A stretch of 64,000 bases of DNA from a bacterium BMS3Abin14 (GTDB taxonomy: Bacteria > BMS3Abin14), in NCBI GenBank assembly GCA_002897695.1, contig BDTG01000039.1:16817-80816 (forward strand), in the 5' to 3' direction. Both the position numbers and the translations under genes were made by a program. Positions 17,793 to 26,046 of the stretch are shown in pieces. The notes below the pieces were generated by a model. That model worked only from the letters and a program-made list of their open reading frames with translations, searched no databases and had not been told where the DNA came from. Position 1 is the stretch's first letter, and each line of letters opens with the position of its first letter.

Positions 17793-18037
17793 GGATCATC
17801 CAGCTAATGAGTACCTGGATAAGAACCATACCCACCATTTGTCATCGCGAGCTGTAACCCATGCGAAGCGATCCCATAGCGGCCGGAGGGCGCCGTGACA
17901 AGCTTTTTGGCTCCGCCCGGGATTGCCGCGTCACTCTCGTCTCCCTCGATGCTCCTTCCACCTTCGCGTAAAGCTTCGGCGGACAGGCACAATGACAGCA
18001 AAATAATAATATAAGGTACGCATTAGCCGGATGAACC
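17793..18037. mobile_element. MITE-like element with about 27-bp terminal inverted repeats
   Basis: The left end GGATCATCCAGCTAATGAG...ACC and right end (reverse complement) GGTTCATCCGGCTAATGCG...ACC are inverted copies. The interior of about 190 bp carries the TCATTGCGAGC-type palindromic sequence (from about 17838) and ends in CAATGACAGC (17990-17999), so it is itself a large imperfect inverted repeat. No transposase is encoded. Solo ends occur at about 1995-2030, 24190-24216, 47474-47503, 50805-50832 and 56019-56045. Confidence 0.7.
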
Positions 18038-18206
18038 CTATTTTATAAATATCTTAGCTCATTTTGTCAAGGATAAAATACATTATGTGTACACATATAC
18101 CACTAAATTAGTGTGGTACTGGTTTTCCCCTGGAATGACAGGAGCAGAACACCCCACGGGGTTCTGACACCGGATTTTCACTCAACGAACTGATCTAATT
18201 GAGTTG
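18038..18206. other. AT-rich intergenic stretch
   Basis: No coding signal seen. A near-palindrome CACTAAATTAGTG lies at about 18101-18113, next to GTGTACACAT; either could be a protein-binding site, but nothing nearby on this side reads away from it. Confidence 0.3.
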
Positions 18207-18246
18207 TAATGGTTGCATCCTGTGCAGGGGCTTATATTCATACCGT
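18207..18246 (-). pseudogene. fragment of a flavodoxin-like reductase gene (Cys-motif region)
   Basis: On the minus strand this encodes GMNISPCTGCNHY, nearly the GMDISPCTGCNHC segment of the gene at 12790-13368; the DNA matches over about 37 of 40 bases with 13207-13246. Nothing else of the gene is present. It is a decayed or transferred fragment beside the 3' end of the aldehyde ferredoxin oxidoreductase gene. Confidence 0.6.
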
Positions 18247-18254
18247 TCTCCTGT

Positions 18255-20012
18255 TTAGACAAGAGTCTTGCGCACGTGATCCAGGGTTGCCCTGATGTAC
18301 TCCTCACTCAACCCGGAAGCGGGCGCTTTCGTCTGGAGGATCCGCTCAGGTATTCGCAGACCGTCGAAAGTAAACCCCTCCCGAGTCTTGAACCTGAATT
18401 TCTCGCGGTGGATGTCCCTTCCCGTCTTCTGCAACCGATCCACGTCCAGATCGAAGCCGGCTGCTTTAAGGCAGCCAAGAACCGTATCCCGATCGTAGAT
18501 CTCTCTGGCGAAAAAACAGACGACGATGGAGGAGAGGATCTGTCTCCAGCTTTCCTCCTTGAGCAAAGCGTCGCCAAGCGCCTCGGGACTCAACTCCCCC
18601 TTTACCAGGATCTTCTGGTCCACGCTGTAGCCCGCATTGTCAAGGTGGCTGTGCCTGGCGCCCATCAGGCAGCCCACGTGGGCCGCCGGACCCGTGTGAT
18701 AGCCGGGCATCTCGTTCCCTCCGAGGGCGAGGGCGAACTCCTCGCCTCCGTAGATGGACGACGCGTGTTCCACCCCTCTGGCCAGGGCGGCAAAATAATC
18801 GTTTGGCTGCTCGACGATCCTCTGGGTGGCCTCAAGGTAGGTTTTCCAGTCACCCCACGAAAGCCTGAGTCCTCCCGTGTCTTTTTCGGAAACGAGCCCC
18901 TTTTCCTGGGCTTCGGTGGCCCAGGACAGGACGGGACCGGTGGTCATGAGATCCAGGCCCAGAACCTCGGCACGGTCCAACAACCGCAGCAGGCCCTCGG
19001 GATCACCCACCCCAAGCATGGAGCCCATGGCGTAGATGGGCTCGTAGTCGTAGGAAATCATGGAGGTCTTGTAGAAATAAGGCTCGACCTCGTGGGGTTC
19101 CCTGAGGGCGGCGATGTGGATGCACGCCACAGGGCAGTGGGAACAGGCCAGCCGTCTTCCCAGGTATCTCTCGGCAAAGGTCTCGCCTGAGAGTTCCTCC
19201 GCCGCTTCGAACTTCGTCTCCTGCAGGTTCCTGGTCGGGAAAGCGCTCAGTTTGTTGAGTGGGCGGACATTCTGGGCTGTACCGAGATCGTGGTATTTTT
19301 TCATGGCCTCCGATGTGGTGGCTGCTTCGTAAATGTCCTTGTATATGCGACGGTAGGCCTGGTTGTCCGCCACAGGGAGAGATCTTTTGCCGGACACGAC
19401 GACAGCCTTGAGGTTTTTGCTGCCGAACACGGCACCAAGACCGAGCCTCCCGAAGTGCCGGTAGGTTTCAGCGGCGACGCACGCATAGGTCACCATCCTC
19501 TCGCCCGCAAGGCCGATACGCATAATCGTGCGAAGACCCGACCCCGACTCTCTTTCCCTGATGATGTGTCCTACTGTGAGGCTGCTGCTAATGCCCCACA
19601 GGGTGGAGGCATCTCGAAAGTACACTTCACTGCCATGAATGGCCAGATAGATAGGGATCTCGCTCTTCCCCTCAATGACGATGGCCCCGTAACCGGCCAT
19701 CCTTATGGCCACGGCGCTCCTTCCCCCGCAGTGGCTCTCGCCGAGGTTCCCCGTGTGGGGTGACTTGAACATGGCCACCGTTTTGGAGGCCAGGGGGAAC
19801 AGCCCGGTAAGAGGGCCGACGGCAAAGATGATGGGGTTTTCCGGCCCCAGGGGATCGCACCCTTCCGGGCAGGACTGGTACAGAAGCTGAGTGGCCACAC
19901 CCGCGCCCCCAAGGTACCTGTCGAAGAGGTTCTGTCTCTGTTCAACCCTGAACCGTTTTCGGGTGAGATCCACGTAAAGGACGTTGCACAACGGATCGCT
20001 ATTTAGCATCAT
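18255..20012 (-). CDS. aor: tungsten-dependent aldehyde ferredoxin oxidoreductase
   Basis: 585 residues, the AOR family's usual size. The N-terminal domain has VLYVDLTRKRFRVEQ, RYLGGAGVATQLLY and GPENPIIFAVGPLTG; GESHCGGRSAVAIRMAGY and LGLGAVFGSKNLKAV bind the pterin. CSHCPVAC near residue 290 plus a late cysteine (IVVCFFARE) match the [4Fe-4S] ligand set. The enzyme oxidises aldehydes to acids with ferredoxin. A second Met three bases downstream could also start it. It overlaps the polyferredoxin gene by 14 bases, so the ferredoxin is its likely partner. Confidence 0.93.
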   Translation of the reverse strand: MMLNSDPLCNVLYVDLTRKRFRVEQRQNLFDRYLGGAGVATQLLYQSCPEGCDPLGPENPIIFAVGPLTGLFPLASKTVAMFKSPHTGNLGESHCGGRSAVAIRMAGYGAIVIEGKSEIPIYLAIHGSEVYFRDASTLWGISSSLTVGHIIRERESGSGLRTIMRIGLAGERMVTYACVAAETYRHFGRLGLGAVFGSKNLKAVVVSGKRSLPVADNQAYRRIYKDIYEAATTSEAMKKYHDLGTAQNVRPLNKLSAFPTRNLQETKFEAAEELSGETFAERYLGRRLACSHCPVACIHIAALREPHEVEPYFYKTSMISYDYEPIYAMGSMLGVGDPEGLLRLLDRAEVLGLDLMTTGPVLSWATEAQEKGLVSEKDTGGLRLSWGDWKTYLEATQRIVEQPNDYFAALARGVEHASSIYGGEEFALALGGNEMPGYHTGPAAHVGCLMGARHSHLDNAGYSVDQKILVKGELSPEALGDALLKEESWRQILSSIVVCFFAREIYDRDTVLGCLKAAGFDLDVDRLQKTGRDIHREKFRFKTREGFTFDGLRIPERILQTKAPASGLSEEYIRATLDHVRKTLV

Positions 20013-20418
20013 CGGCCGCCTTTCTTTCCCTCATCTCGATGACCCCGTGGGGACAGAAGTCAACACAGAAGCCGCATTGAATGCAGATCATGGGTTTATT
20101 GATCTCACTGTCCCAGTAGACGGCCCCCACAACGCACGCCTCGGCGCAGCTGCCGCACCCGGTGCATTTCTCCTCGGCAAGGTGTATTCCCCTCTTTTCA
20201 GTACGGGTGAGGGCCTCCATGGGGCAGGCCCTGACACAAGGGGGGTCCTCGCAGACTCTGCAGACCACCACGGTGAACCCGTGCTCCATCCCGCCGCTGG
20301 ACCTGATCCCGATACACGACTCCGACAGGCCGTGGCTGTTCGTCCTCCGGGAGCATGCGAACATGCAGCACTGACACCCGACACACCTTTCCGCATCAAC
20401 TACAGACAGCCTTTTCAT
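19999..20418 (-). CDS. polyferredoxin with four [4Fe-4S] motifs, partner of AOR
   Basis: 139 residues with four cysteine sets: RCVGCQCCMFAC (C-x2-C-x2-C-x3-C), CRVCEDPPCVRACP, CTGCGSCAEAC and CIQCGFCVDFCP. This is the DmsB/AorA-like electron-transfer fold with four cubane clusters. The downstream AOR start overlaps its end, indicating translational coupling and direct electron transfer from the tungstopterin enzyme. The predicted location is the cytoplasm; no Tat or Sec signal is present. Confidence 0.92.
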   Translation of the reverse strand: MKRLSVVDAERCVGCQCCMFACSRRTNSHGLSESCIGIRSSGGMEHGFTVVVCRVCEDPPCVRACPMEALTRTEKRGIHLAEEKCTGCGSCAEACVVGAVYWDSEINKPMICIQCGFCVDFCPHGVIEMRERKAADDAK

Positions 20419-20489
20419 CCGCAGGCACCTCCCGGGCTATGGTACCCTTATATTATACGCCTGAAATCGGGATTTAGTCGTAAGTTCGC

Positions 20490-21710
20490 CTAAAAAAACG
20501 AGCTGACCGCAGCGTACAGCCCTAAAATGCTTGTCATTGCCACTACCACACCTACCACCACGGAGTAGACCCCGTGCAGGCAGTACGGTTTTGGCAAGGC
20601 CTTGAGCGCCAGTATGTAGAGAAATCCCAGCACAATCGGCAGCAGTGCCGCGTTCATCACCTGTACGGCCACGCTTAGGTTGACCAGGTTGATTCCCGAA
20701 ACCACCATAAGGCCCCCTATTCCCAGCATAACGGTGTAGACTATGTAAAACCAAGGCGCCTTATGAGGTTGGTGTTCGAGAGACCGCTGGTAACCGCTTA
20801 CTTCGCCTAACCCCCAAGCCGTTGCAAGTGAGACCACAATCGCTGCCACCAGTGACGCCCCGACCATACCCAGGGCAAACAGGATTGTCCCGACCGTCTT
20901 ACCTAAAAATGGGGTCAATGCGTCCGCTATCTGTTGTACCGTGTTCAGGGATTCACCGGGATGGTATACGCCAATGGTCGCGGCGGTCGCCGTCAGTATC
21001 GCAATCATGATAGATTGTGTGATAATTGCGCCTATGGCCGTGTCCCTGCGGGATGTCCGTAGATCTTTGGCTTGCAGGCCTTTATCCACGACCGCAGACT
21101 GATGGTAGAATACCATCCAGGGCATAATCACCGCGCCGATGTTAGCCGCGACCAGGTACATATATCCGGGCTGACGCCATGGGATCTGGGTCAAGCCACT
21201 CAACATGGCCGTAGGGCTGGGATGGGCCCGCCAGGCCACCAGCAGGAAGACCAATTCAAAGCTGCCGATCAGGATGGCAATACGCTCAACAGAGAGATAC
21301 GAACCGGTCCAGGCCACAATCGAAAGCAGCAGCACTGCCATACCTACGCTTAGCCAGGGTGGTATCCCAAACAGCAATCCGGCACCGGCCACCCCGGCAA
21401 ACTCGGTGATTAAAGCTCCCATGCAGGCAACCATCAGGGTGGAGACCGAAAGCCATGCCCAGCCCTTACCGAAATGTTCACGGATGAGTTCGCCATGTCC
21501 TTTGCCGGTTACCAGCCCCAGCCGCACCGCAAGTTCCTGCACCATGTAGACAACAGGGATCAGTACAAGTTGAAGCAGAAGCAGTTTGTACCCCCACACC
21601 GCACCGCTCTGTGCAGCGGTGATTACACTCCCCGCGTCGGTATCGGCGAACATCACCACCAGCCCCGGCCCGAACATCGCAAGAAAACCCAGCGTGCGGC
21701 GACGCTTCAT
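20490..21710 (-). CDS. Nramp-related divalent metal transporter with altered metal-site motifs
   Basis: 406 residues with about eleven spans. Helix 1 aligns with Nramp as FADTDAGSVITAAQSGAVWGY, so canonical DPGN is DAGS (residues 25-28). Helix 6 reads AVIMPWMVFYHQSAVV, keeping A-x2-M-P but replacing the HN of MPHN with WM. Nramp proteins import Mn2+/Fe2+ with protons; changed DPGN/MPH sites occur in Nramp-related Mg or Al transporters, so the ion is open. It is a single gene upstream (on its strand) of the ferredoxin-aor pair. Confidence 0.8.
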   Translation of the reverse strand: MKRRRTLGFLAMFGPGLVVMFADTDAGSVITAAQSGAVWGYKLLLLQLVLIPVVYMVQELAVRLGLVTGKGHGELIREHFGKGWAWLSVSTLMVACMGALITEFAGVAGAGLLFGIPPWLSVGMAVLLLSIVAWTGSYLSVERIAILIGSFELVFLLVAWRAHPSPTAMLSGLTQIPWRQPGYMYLVAANIGAVIMPWMVFYHQSAVVDKGLQAKDLRTSRRDTAIGAIITQSIMIAILTATAATIGVYHPGESLNTVQQIADALTPFLGKTVGTILFALGMVGASLVAAIVVSLATAWGLGEVSGYQRSLEHQPHKAPWFYIVYTVMLGIGGLMVVSGINLVNLSVAVQVMNAALLPIVLGFLYILALKALPKPYCLHGVYSVVVGVVVAMTSILGLYAAVSSFF

Positions 21711-22305
21711 AACTGCCTTTCTCTAAAAACTTCTGCCTCTATGCACGGCAAGGTTTAATGGAGCATCCCATATGCCCATGGAAACACCGAAGCCCATGTG
21801 CAAACACATCATCTTTTTTTATCTTGTTTAATTTTTGTGTCGCCTGACGAAGGGACCCCAGTTGGGACCAACTTCAAACTTCACCTCTAAAACCTTGACG
21901 ACTTCGCAAAAAGTCACCAACGCGCCCGTTAGAGGGCGCACAAATCAATGATTTGTCACGCAAGTCATTGATTTGAGGGACAAGTCGTTGTTTTGTGAGA
22001 AAAGGAAAAATGACACTTTTAATGCTGGCTGCTCCGCCCTTCGACCAAGCTCAGGACAGGCATCATTCACGGTGGAAACCATAAATCTTCCTCTCTGGCC
22101 CATCGAAGCTTTATGCAAGGGAGGCTGGGGGGAGAAAATCGGGGTGAGGGGGGAAGAGAGGATAATACTTCCTTGGGTAAACAGGGGAACTCTTTGTGCC
22201 CTGACAGGTCGCCGCTCAATGGTCGTTTTTAAAGGCCGCCATTCATCCTCCAGGCTTACCTGGTGGATGAATGACGTATGTAACAAAGGATGGCCAAGAG
22301 GGTTG
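21711..22305. repeat. intergenic region with inverted family A repeat and other repeats
   Basis: 21895-22020 is a family A unit in inverted orientation (ACGCGCCCGTTAGAGGGCGC, AAATCAATGATTTG, TGACACTTTT). 22035-22065 carries a CGCCCTTCGACCAAGCTCAGG-type repeat found also near 48180, 50040 and 52474. No gene seen. Confidence 0.6.
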
Positions 22306-23607
22306 TTAATTGACAAAAATTCCCTTCTTCAAGATACCATGCATGCCCCAATTTCCGTTGGCCACCTGGGTAACCCCAAAGTCTGCAGCGATCGACATCA
22401 ACGTGATCGACTCATCTTCGGTGAGTCCTTTCGCCGTCATCATGAACCGGCGCATCTTGTTGACAGCGTCTTTGAACGCGAGGTCCAGGGAGGATTTCTG
22501 GAATATCTCGGATTGAGCATTTTTACCGAGATCAGCAAGGTAATTGGGATAAGTGAAACCCTGGACTATGTACTCGTCCGGGGTTTCGACCAATGGATAA
22601 TCCAGGTTCTGAAGAGAAGTCCCCCGCAGGGAATTCTGAGGATGCAGAATCACCTGCAGGAGAACTGTTATGGACATTTCTATCGCAGTGCCCGCCAGTT
22701 CCGAGTCCCCTTGCACAGCGTGGGAATCCCCCATTGACAATAATGCGTCTTTCACAGCCACAGGAAGATACAGCTTTGTACCCTCGCCAAGTCTGCACTG
22801 ATCCATGTTCCCACCTATGTAGCTCGGCGGAATAGAATTGACCAGACCGTCTGCATCCGCTGCCAGGCCCAAAGTACCGGGATGCATCTTCAACGGCACG
22901 TGAACATTCTCGTGAACAGGCTTAATTTCCTGAATCGTGTTTGGGTCCCTGACTACGCCAGGATAATCCATGATCTTATGCACAACTCCAAAAGGATCGG
23001 TTGATGGAGTCCAGCGATAGCTGTATACGGCTCTGGCGGAGGGGATATTCATGCTGCTATCCACTTCATAGATCGTTATCACCTCTCGGGGCTTTGGTGA
23101 CTCTATCTGGTTGTTATACAGGTATCCCCACCAGGCTGCCGCGTTGCATCCGTACGTCTTCCCGGGGTATTTCGGGTTTGCGCAGGGTCGCGGCCACAGT
23201 TTCAGCAGGCGGACCTCAAGTATGTCACCCGGCCTGGCCCCGGATACCGCGATCGGACCTGTAAGAATGTGGACACCAAGTCCCTCACCATGACCAATTT
23301 GGGCATCCATAGAACCCGAGCCACGACGTTCGACGTTTTTCTCACGCGAGGTCCAGTGGAAAATACTTTCGATGCCGTCATCCCCCTTGATCATTCGGTC
23401 GTAGTCATCTCCAGCATGATGGGATATGGTTTCCACGGTGATGTAGTCACCTGACTGCACGGTCAGTGCCGGGGGAAGATCCCTGCTCCAGTAGCCCCAA
23501 TGCACTGTATCCTTGTTTGCCGGCAACAGATAATGCGCCGACGAAGAGGGGTTTTCCTTGCCGGAAGCGTTAGCCGGCCCTGTGGTCGAAGGAACGATTT
23601 TGCCCAT
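22306..23607 (-). CDS. acetamidase/formamidase family protein
   Basis: About 433 residues. HWGYWSRDLPPALTVQSGDYITVETISHHAG at the start, TGPIAVSGARPGDILEVRLL, IPPSYIGGNMDQCRLGEGTKLYLPV and the metal-site block MGDSHAVQGDSELAGTAIEMS (about residue 305) define the FmdA_AmdA family. It should hydrolyse formamide or another short amide. I prefer ATG 23607, seven bases after GAGGAG, over ATG 23622. Unlike the paralogue at 7693 it lacks the CxxC pair. A short frame and a terminator lie 250-360 bases upstream. Confidence 0.85.
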   Translation of the reverse strand: MGKIVPSTTGPANASGKENPSSSAHYLLPANKDTVHWGYWSRDLPPALTVQSGDYITVETISHHAGDDYDRMIKGDDGIESIFHWTSREKNVERRGSGSMDAQIGHGEGLGVHILTGPIAVSGARPGDILEVRLLKLWPRPCANPKYPGKTYGCNAAAWWGYLYNNQIESPKPREVITIYEVDSSMNIPSARAVYSYRWTPSTDPFGVVHKIMDYPGVVRDPNTIQEIKPVHENVHVPLKMHPGTLGLAADADGLVNSIPPSYIGGNMDQCRLGEGTKLYLPVAVKDALLSMGDSHAVQGDSELAGTAIEMSITVLLQVILHPQNSLRGTSLQNLDYPLVETPDEYIVQGFTYPNYLADLGKNAQSEIFQKSSLDLAFKDAVNKMRRFMMTAKGLTEDESITLMSIAADFGVTQVANGNWGMHGILKKGIFVN

Positions 23608-23850
23608 GACACATCTCCTCATCTAATGAACTTATTGGAATAAACAGCGGCTACCTGGGGGCAGAAGGACTTTATTGCAAAGGCAACCACCCCCCAAGAG
23701 AGCTTATGCAGATAAGTATATAAGGTCCTTTCAGGATGTCAAAAAAAAGAGTCCGGTTCGGGGCGATCCGTCATGATCCGATGGCCCCTCCCATCAGGAG
23801 ACATCGGAGGTTTTCCAGCACCCTGAACCTCGTTACAGCCTGAACCACAT
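23608..23850. other. 5' region of the formamidase gene
   Basis: Leader or promoter region between the terminator at 23851 and the formamidase start. I see no clear promoter hexamers or further structure. Confidence 0.3.
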
Positions 23851-23876
23851 AAAAAAGCCCTCTCGAGGGCTTTTTT
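23851..23876 (-). terminator. bidirectional intrinsic terminator
   Basis: AAAAAAGCCCTCTCGAGGGC then TTTTTT: a perfect GCCCTC/GAGGGC stem with A and T runs, active on either strand. On the minus strand it starts six bases after the stop of the 28-codon frame at 23882-23968. Confidence 0.85.
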
Positions 23877-23881
23877 ATAGT

Positions 23882-23968
23882 TTAAAGGGGCCTTTTACCG
23901 TCCTGCCCGGGACTTCGCTTACAGCCGCCTTCGCAGTGAGCGATACGGGGAATCAAAAAGCGCTCCAT
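23882..23968 (-). CDS. putative 28-residue small protein with CEGGC motif
   Basis: On the minus strand GGGAGGTGAT stands just before ATG 23968, close to the ideal anti-16S sequence. The frame reads MERFLIPRIAH, then CEGGC, then a basic tail ending KRPL, and stops at 23882, six bases before the intrinsic terminator. The three elements (strong ribosome site, short frame, terminator) make a compact transcription unit. I know no family; it could be a cysteine-containing leader peptide attenuating the formamidase gene or a free-standing small protein. Confidence 0.45.
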   Translation of the reverse strand: MERFLIPRIAHCEGGCKRSPGQDGKRPL

Positions 23969-24223
23969 GTCATCACCTCCCTTTATGATTTGGTCGTAAA
24001 AAGGTCATTCGCGGTTGTGTACTTCCTTTATATTATTTCCGGCATATCAGCAGCTCGGATCGAAACCATGTTGGTAAACAATATAACAACTTTTTCCTGT
24101 TTTTCAACCCCCCAACCCCTCCCCTCGAGGGAGGGGGTAACCCAATGACCCTCTGTGTTAAGTCAGCTTTCCACCCATTTCAATTTTCATCCAGGCACGC
24201 ATAAACCGGATGAACCTAAAAAA

Positions 24224-24253
24224 AGAGGGCCTCGCTATCATGCAAGGCCCTCT
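24224..24253 (-). terminator. intrinsic terminator of the tilS-to-tRNA operon
   Basis: Read on the minus strand: AGAGGGCCT, a 12-base loop, AGGCCCTCT and then a run of seven T. It begins ten bases after the tRNA CCA end and closes the minus-strand transcript. Confidence 0.9.
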
Positions 24254-24262
24254 GATTTTTAT

Positions 24263-24339
<77 letters not shown>

Positions 24340-24352
24340 ACAAAAGAGGTTC

Positions 24353-25132
24353 TTACCTACCACCGGGAACGGGGTTTGTCAAGGAATCAGGGGGTGAATT
24401 GAGATAGAATACCTCCATTAGGGTCAGCCCCTGGGCGGGTGCCTTGCGGGGAGCGTTCAGACGGGACCTGGAATCCAGGAGTTTTTTCAGGTTCCCGGGC
24501 TCCATCCTGCCTCTTCCCACCTCAACGAGGGCGCCAACGATGTTTCTGACCATGTGTTTAAGAAATCCGTTGGCCTCAAAGAAGATGGTGACCATATCTC
24601 CGTCCTTCTCAATGGAGATATCCCTCATATCCCTCACGGTCGTTCCGGGGTCTCCGGAGGACCTGAAGGAAAAAAAATCCTTTTCCCCAATAAGGTAAAA
24701 AGCCCCTCCCCTCATGTTGTCCAGGTCCAGGGGATGACGTATATTCCATACCCTGTTTCTCAGGAGAGCGGTGGGCTTCCGGCGATTGAGGATAAGATAA
24801 CGGTATCTTTTCCCCGTTGCCCTGAAACGCGAGTGAAAGCCCTCGGGTGCCCACCTGCACTCAACAACCCTCACATCCCCGGGGAGGATGCTGTTTAATC
24901 CCAATGCTACGTTTTCAGGTGGAATCCTTTTGGGAACATCACAGTGGGCAACCTGCCCAAGGGCATGCACACCGGCGTCTGTCCTTCCCGAGGCTGACAC
25001 CCTGATTGTCTGGCCCATCATCCTGGTCAATGCACTCTCAATATTCAACTGGACGGTCCGGAGGCCGGGCTGTACCTGCCAGCCGTGGAAGAAAGTCCCG
25101 TCGTACTCGATGGTAAGCACAAGTCTTTTCAC
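24353..25132 (-). CDS. truA: tRNA pseudouridine(38-40) synthase TruA
   Basis: 259 residues, usual length. LTIEYDGTFFHGWQVQPGLRTVQ at the start and ASGRTDAGVHALGQVAHCD with the catalytic aspartate (about residue 53) are diagnostic; FEANGFLKHMVRNIVGALVEVGRG is the C-terminal RNA-binding block. It isomerises uridines 38-40 in the anticodon stem-loop. It lies 31 bases after ecfT and directly before the initiator tRNA. Confidence 0.97.
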   Translation of the reverse strand: MKRLVLTIEYDGTFFHGWQVQPGLRTVQLNIESALTRMMGQTIRVSASGRTDAGVHALGQVAHCDVPKRIPPENVALGLNSILPGDVRVVECRWAPEGFHSRFRATGKRYRYLILNRRKPTALLRNRVWNIRHPLDLDNMRGGAFYLIGEKDFFSFRSSGDPGTTVRDMRDISIEKDGDMVTIFFEANGFLKHMVRNIVGALVEVGRGRMEPGNLKKLLDSRSRLNAPRKAPAQGLTLMEVFYLNSPPDSLTNPVPGGR

Positions 25133-25163
25133 TGGAAAAGTCCATCCATCGCTTTTTCCAAAA

Positions 25164-25976
25164 TCATAAGCTCTGAAGGGTCAAAAGCGAAAATGACAGG
25201 ATAAGGATTATGATAAGGGCCATGCTCTCCCTGCCGGTCCAGATGAGTTCCTTCATGCTTGTCCTTCGCTTTCCAGGCACATACCCCCTCGCCTCCAGGG
25301 CCTTTGCCAGATCATCCGCCCGTCGAAATATCCCTACAAAAACCGGCAGCAGGATGGAGACAAGAGCTCTGGTCCTCCTCTTTATTCCGCCGTGCCCCAG
25401 ATCGGCCCCCCTGGATTTCTGGGCCTTCCATATTTTCTGGGTTTCATCCGAAAGCACAGGAATAAACCTGATGGCCATCATCATCATGAGGGAGAAATCC
25501 TGGACGGGGAAATGGAGCTTCCCCAACGGCGACAGGATGGATTCCATGCCACGGGTTATCTCAAGAGGAGTAGTGGTGGAGGTAAAGATGGATGAAAGGG
25601 CGATAACCGTAATGAGCCTCCATGATATAAGCCCCCCCTCTGCTATCCCCTCGTATGTGACCCGGATAAATCCCAGGAACGGGCTGCCGGGAACGGGTTC
25701 CCCGGGGGTAAAGAAGAGATGGAGAACCGCGGTGAAGAAAAAGAGCCAGACAAAGAACCTCAGGCTCCTCAGGAAATACGTCATGGGGATTCGTGACAGC
25801 CGCACCGCCGCGATAATGGCCAATGATTGCAGTAAAATAGCCCACGGATTGCTGACGGCAAAGGTCATACCCATCAACAGGGCCATGGCGGTCATCTTCA
25901 GGCGCGGGTCAAGACGATGCACGACCGAATCAGCGGGATAATAATTACCCAGGGTGATGTCCTGAAACCAGCGCAT
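25164..25976 (-). CDS. energy-coupling factor transporter transmembrane protein (EcfT/CbiQ family)
   Basis: 270 residues with five or six hydrophobic segments. HRLDPRLKMTAMALLMGMTF near residue 20, TTPLEITRGMESILSPLG around residue 130, and the coupling-helix motifs AQKSRGADLG and AKALEARGYVPGKRRT are those of EcfT. EcfT joins a substrate-binding S component to two ATPases in vitamin or metal import. No S component or EcfA is in the window, so it may serve unlinked modules or have another role. It lies in the truA-asd operon. Confidence 0.88.
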   Translation of the reverse strand: MRWFQDITLGNYYPADSVVHRLDPRLKMTAMALLMGMTFAVSNPWAILLQSLAIIAAVRLSRIPMTYFLRSLRFFVWLFFFTAVLHLFFTPGEPVPGSPFLGFIRVTYEGIAEGGLISWRLITVIALSSIFTSTTTPLEITRGMESILSPLGKLHFPVQDFSLMMMMAIRFIPVLSDETQKIWKAQKSRGADLGHGGIKRRTRALVSILLPVFVGIFRRADDLAKALEARGYVPGKRRTSMKELIWTGRESMALIIILILSFSLLTLQSL

Positions 25977-26046
25977 TTTTTATGTCAGGCGGGCCGAAGG
26001 CCGGGGGGCTGTGTTCAATGTCCCACGGGACTGCGCAGCCGGGCTC

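Noticed and set aside
18090-18120. CACTAAATTAGTG and GTGTACAC as operators
   Set aside because: They are short near-palindromes in AT-rich DNA without a gene reading away from them; support is too weak.
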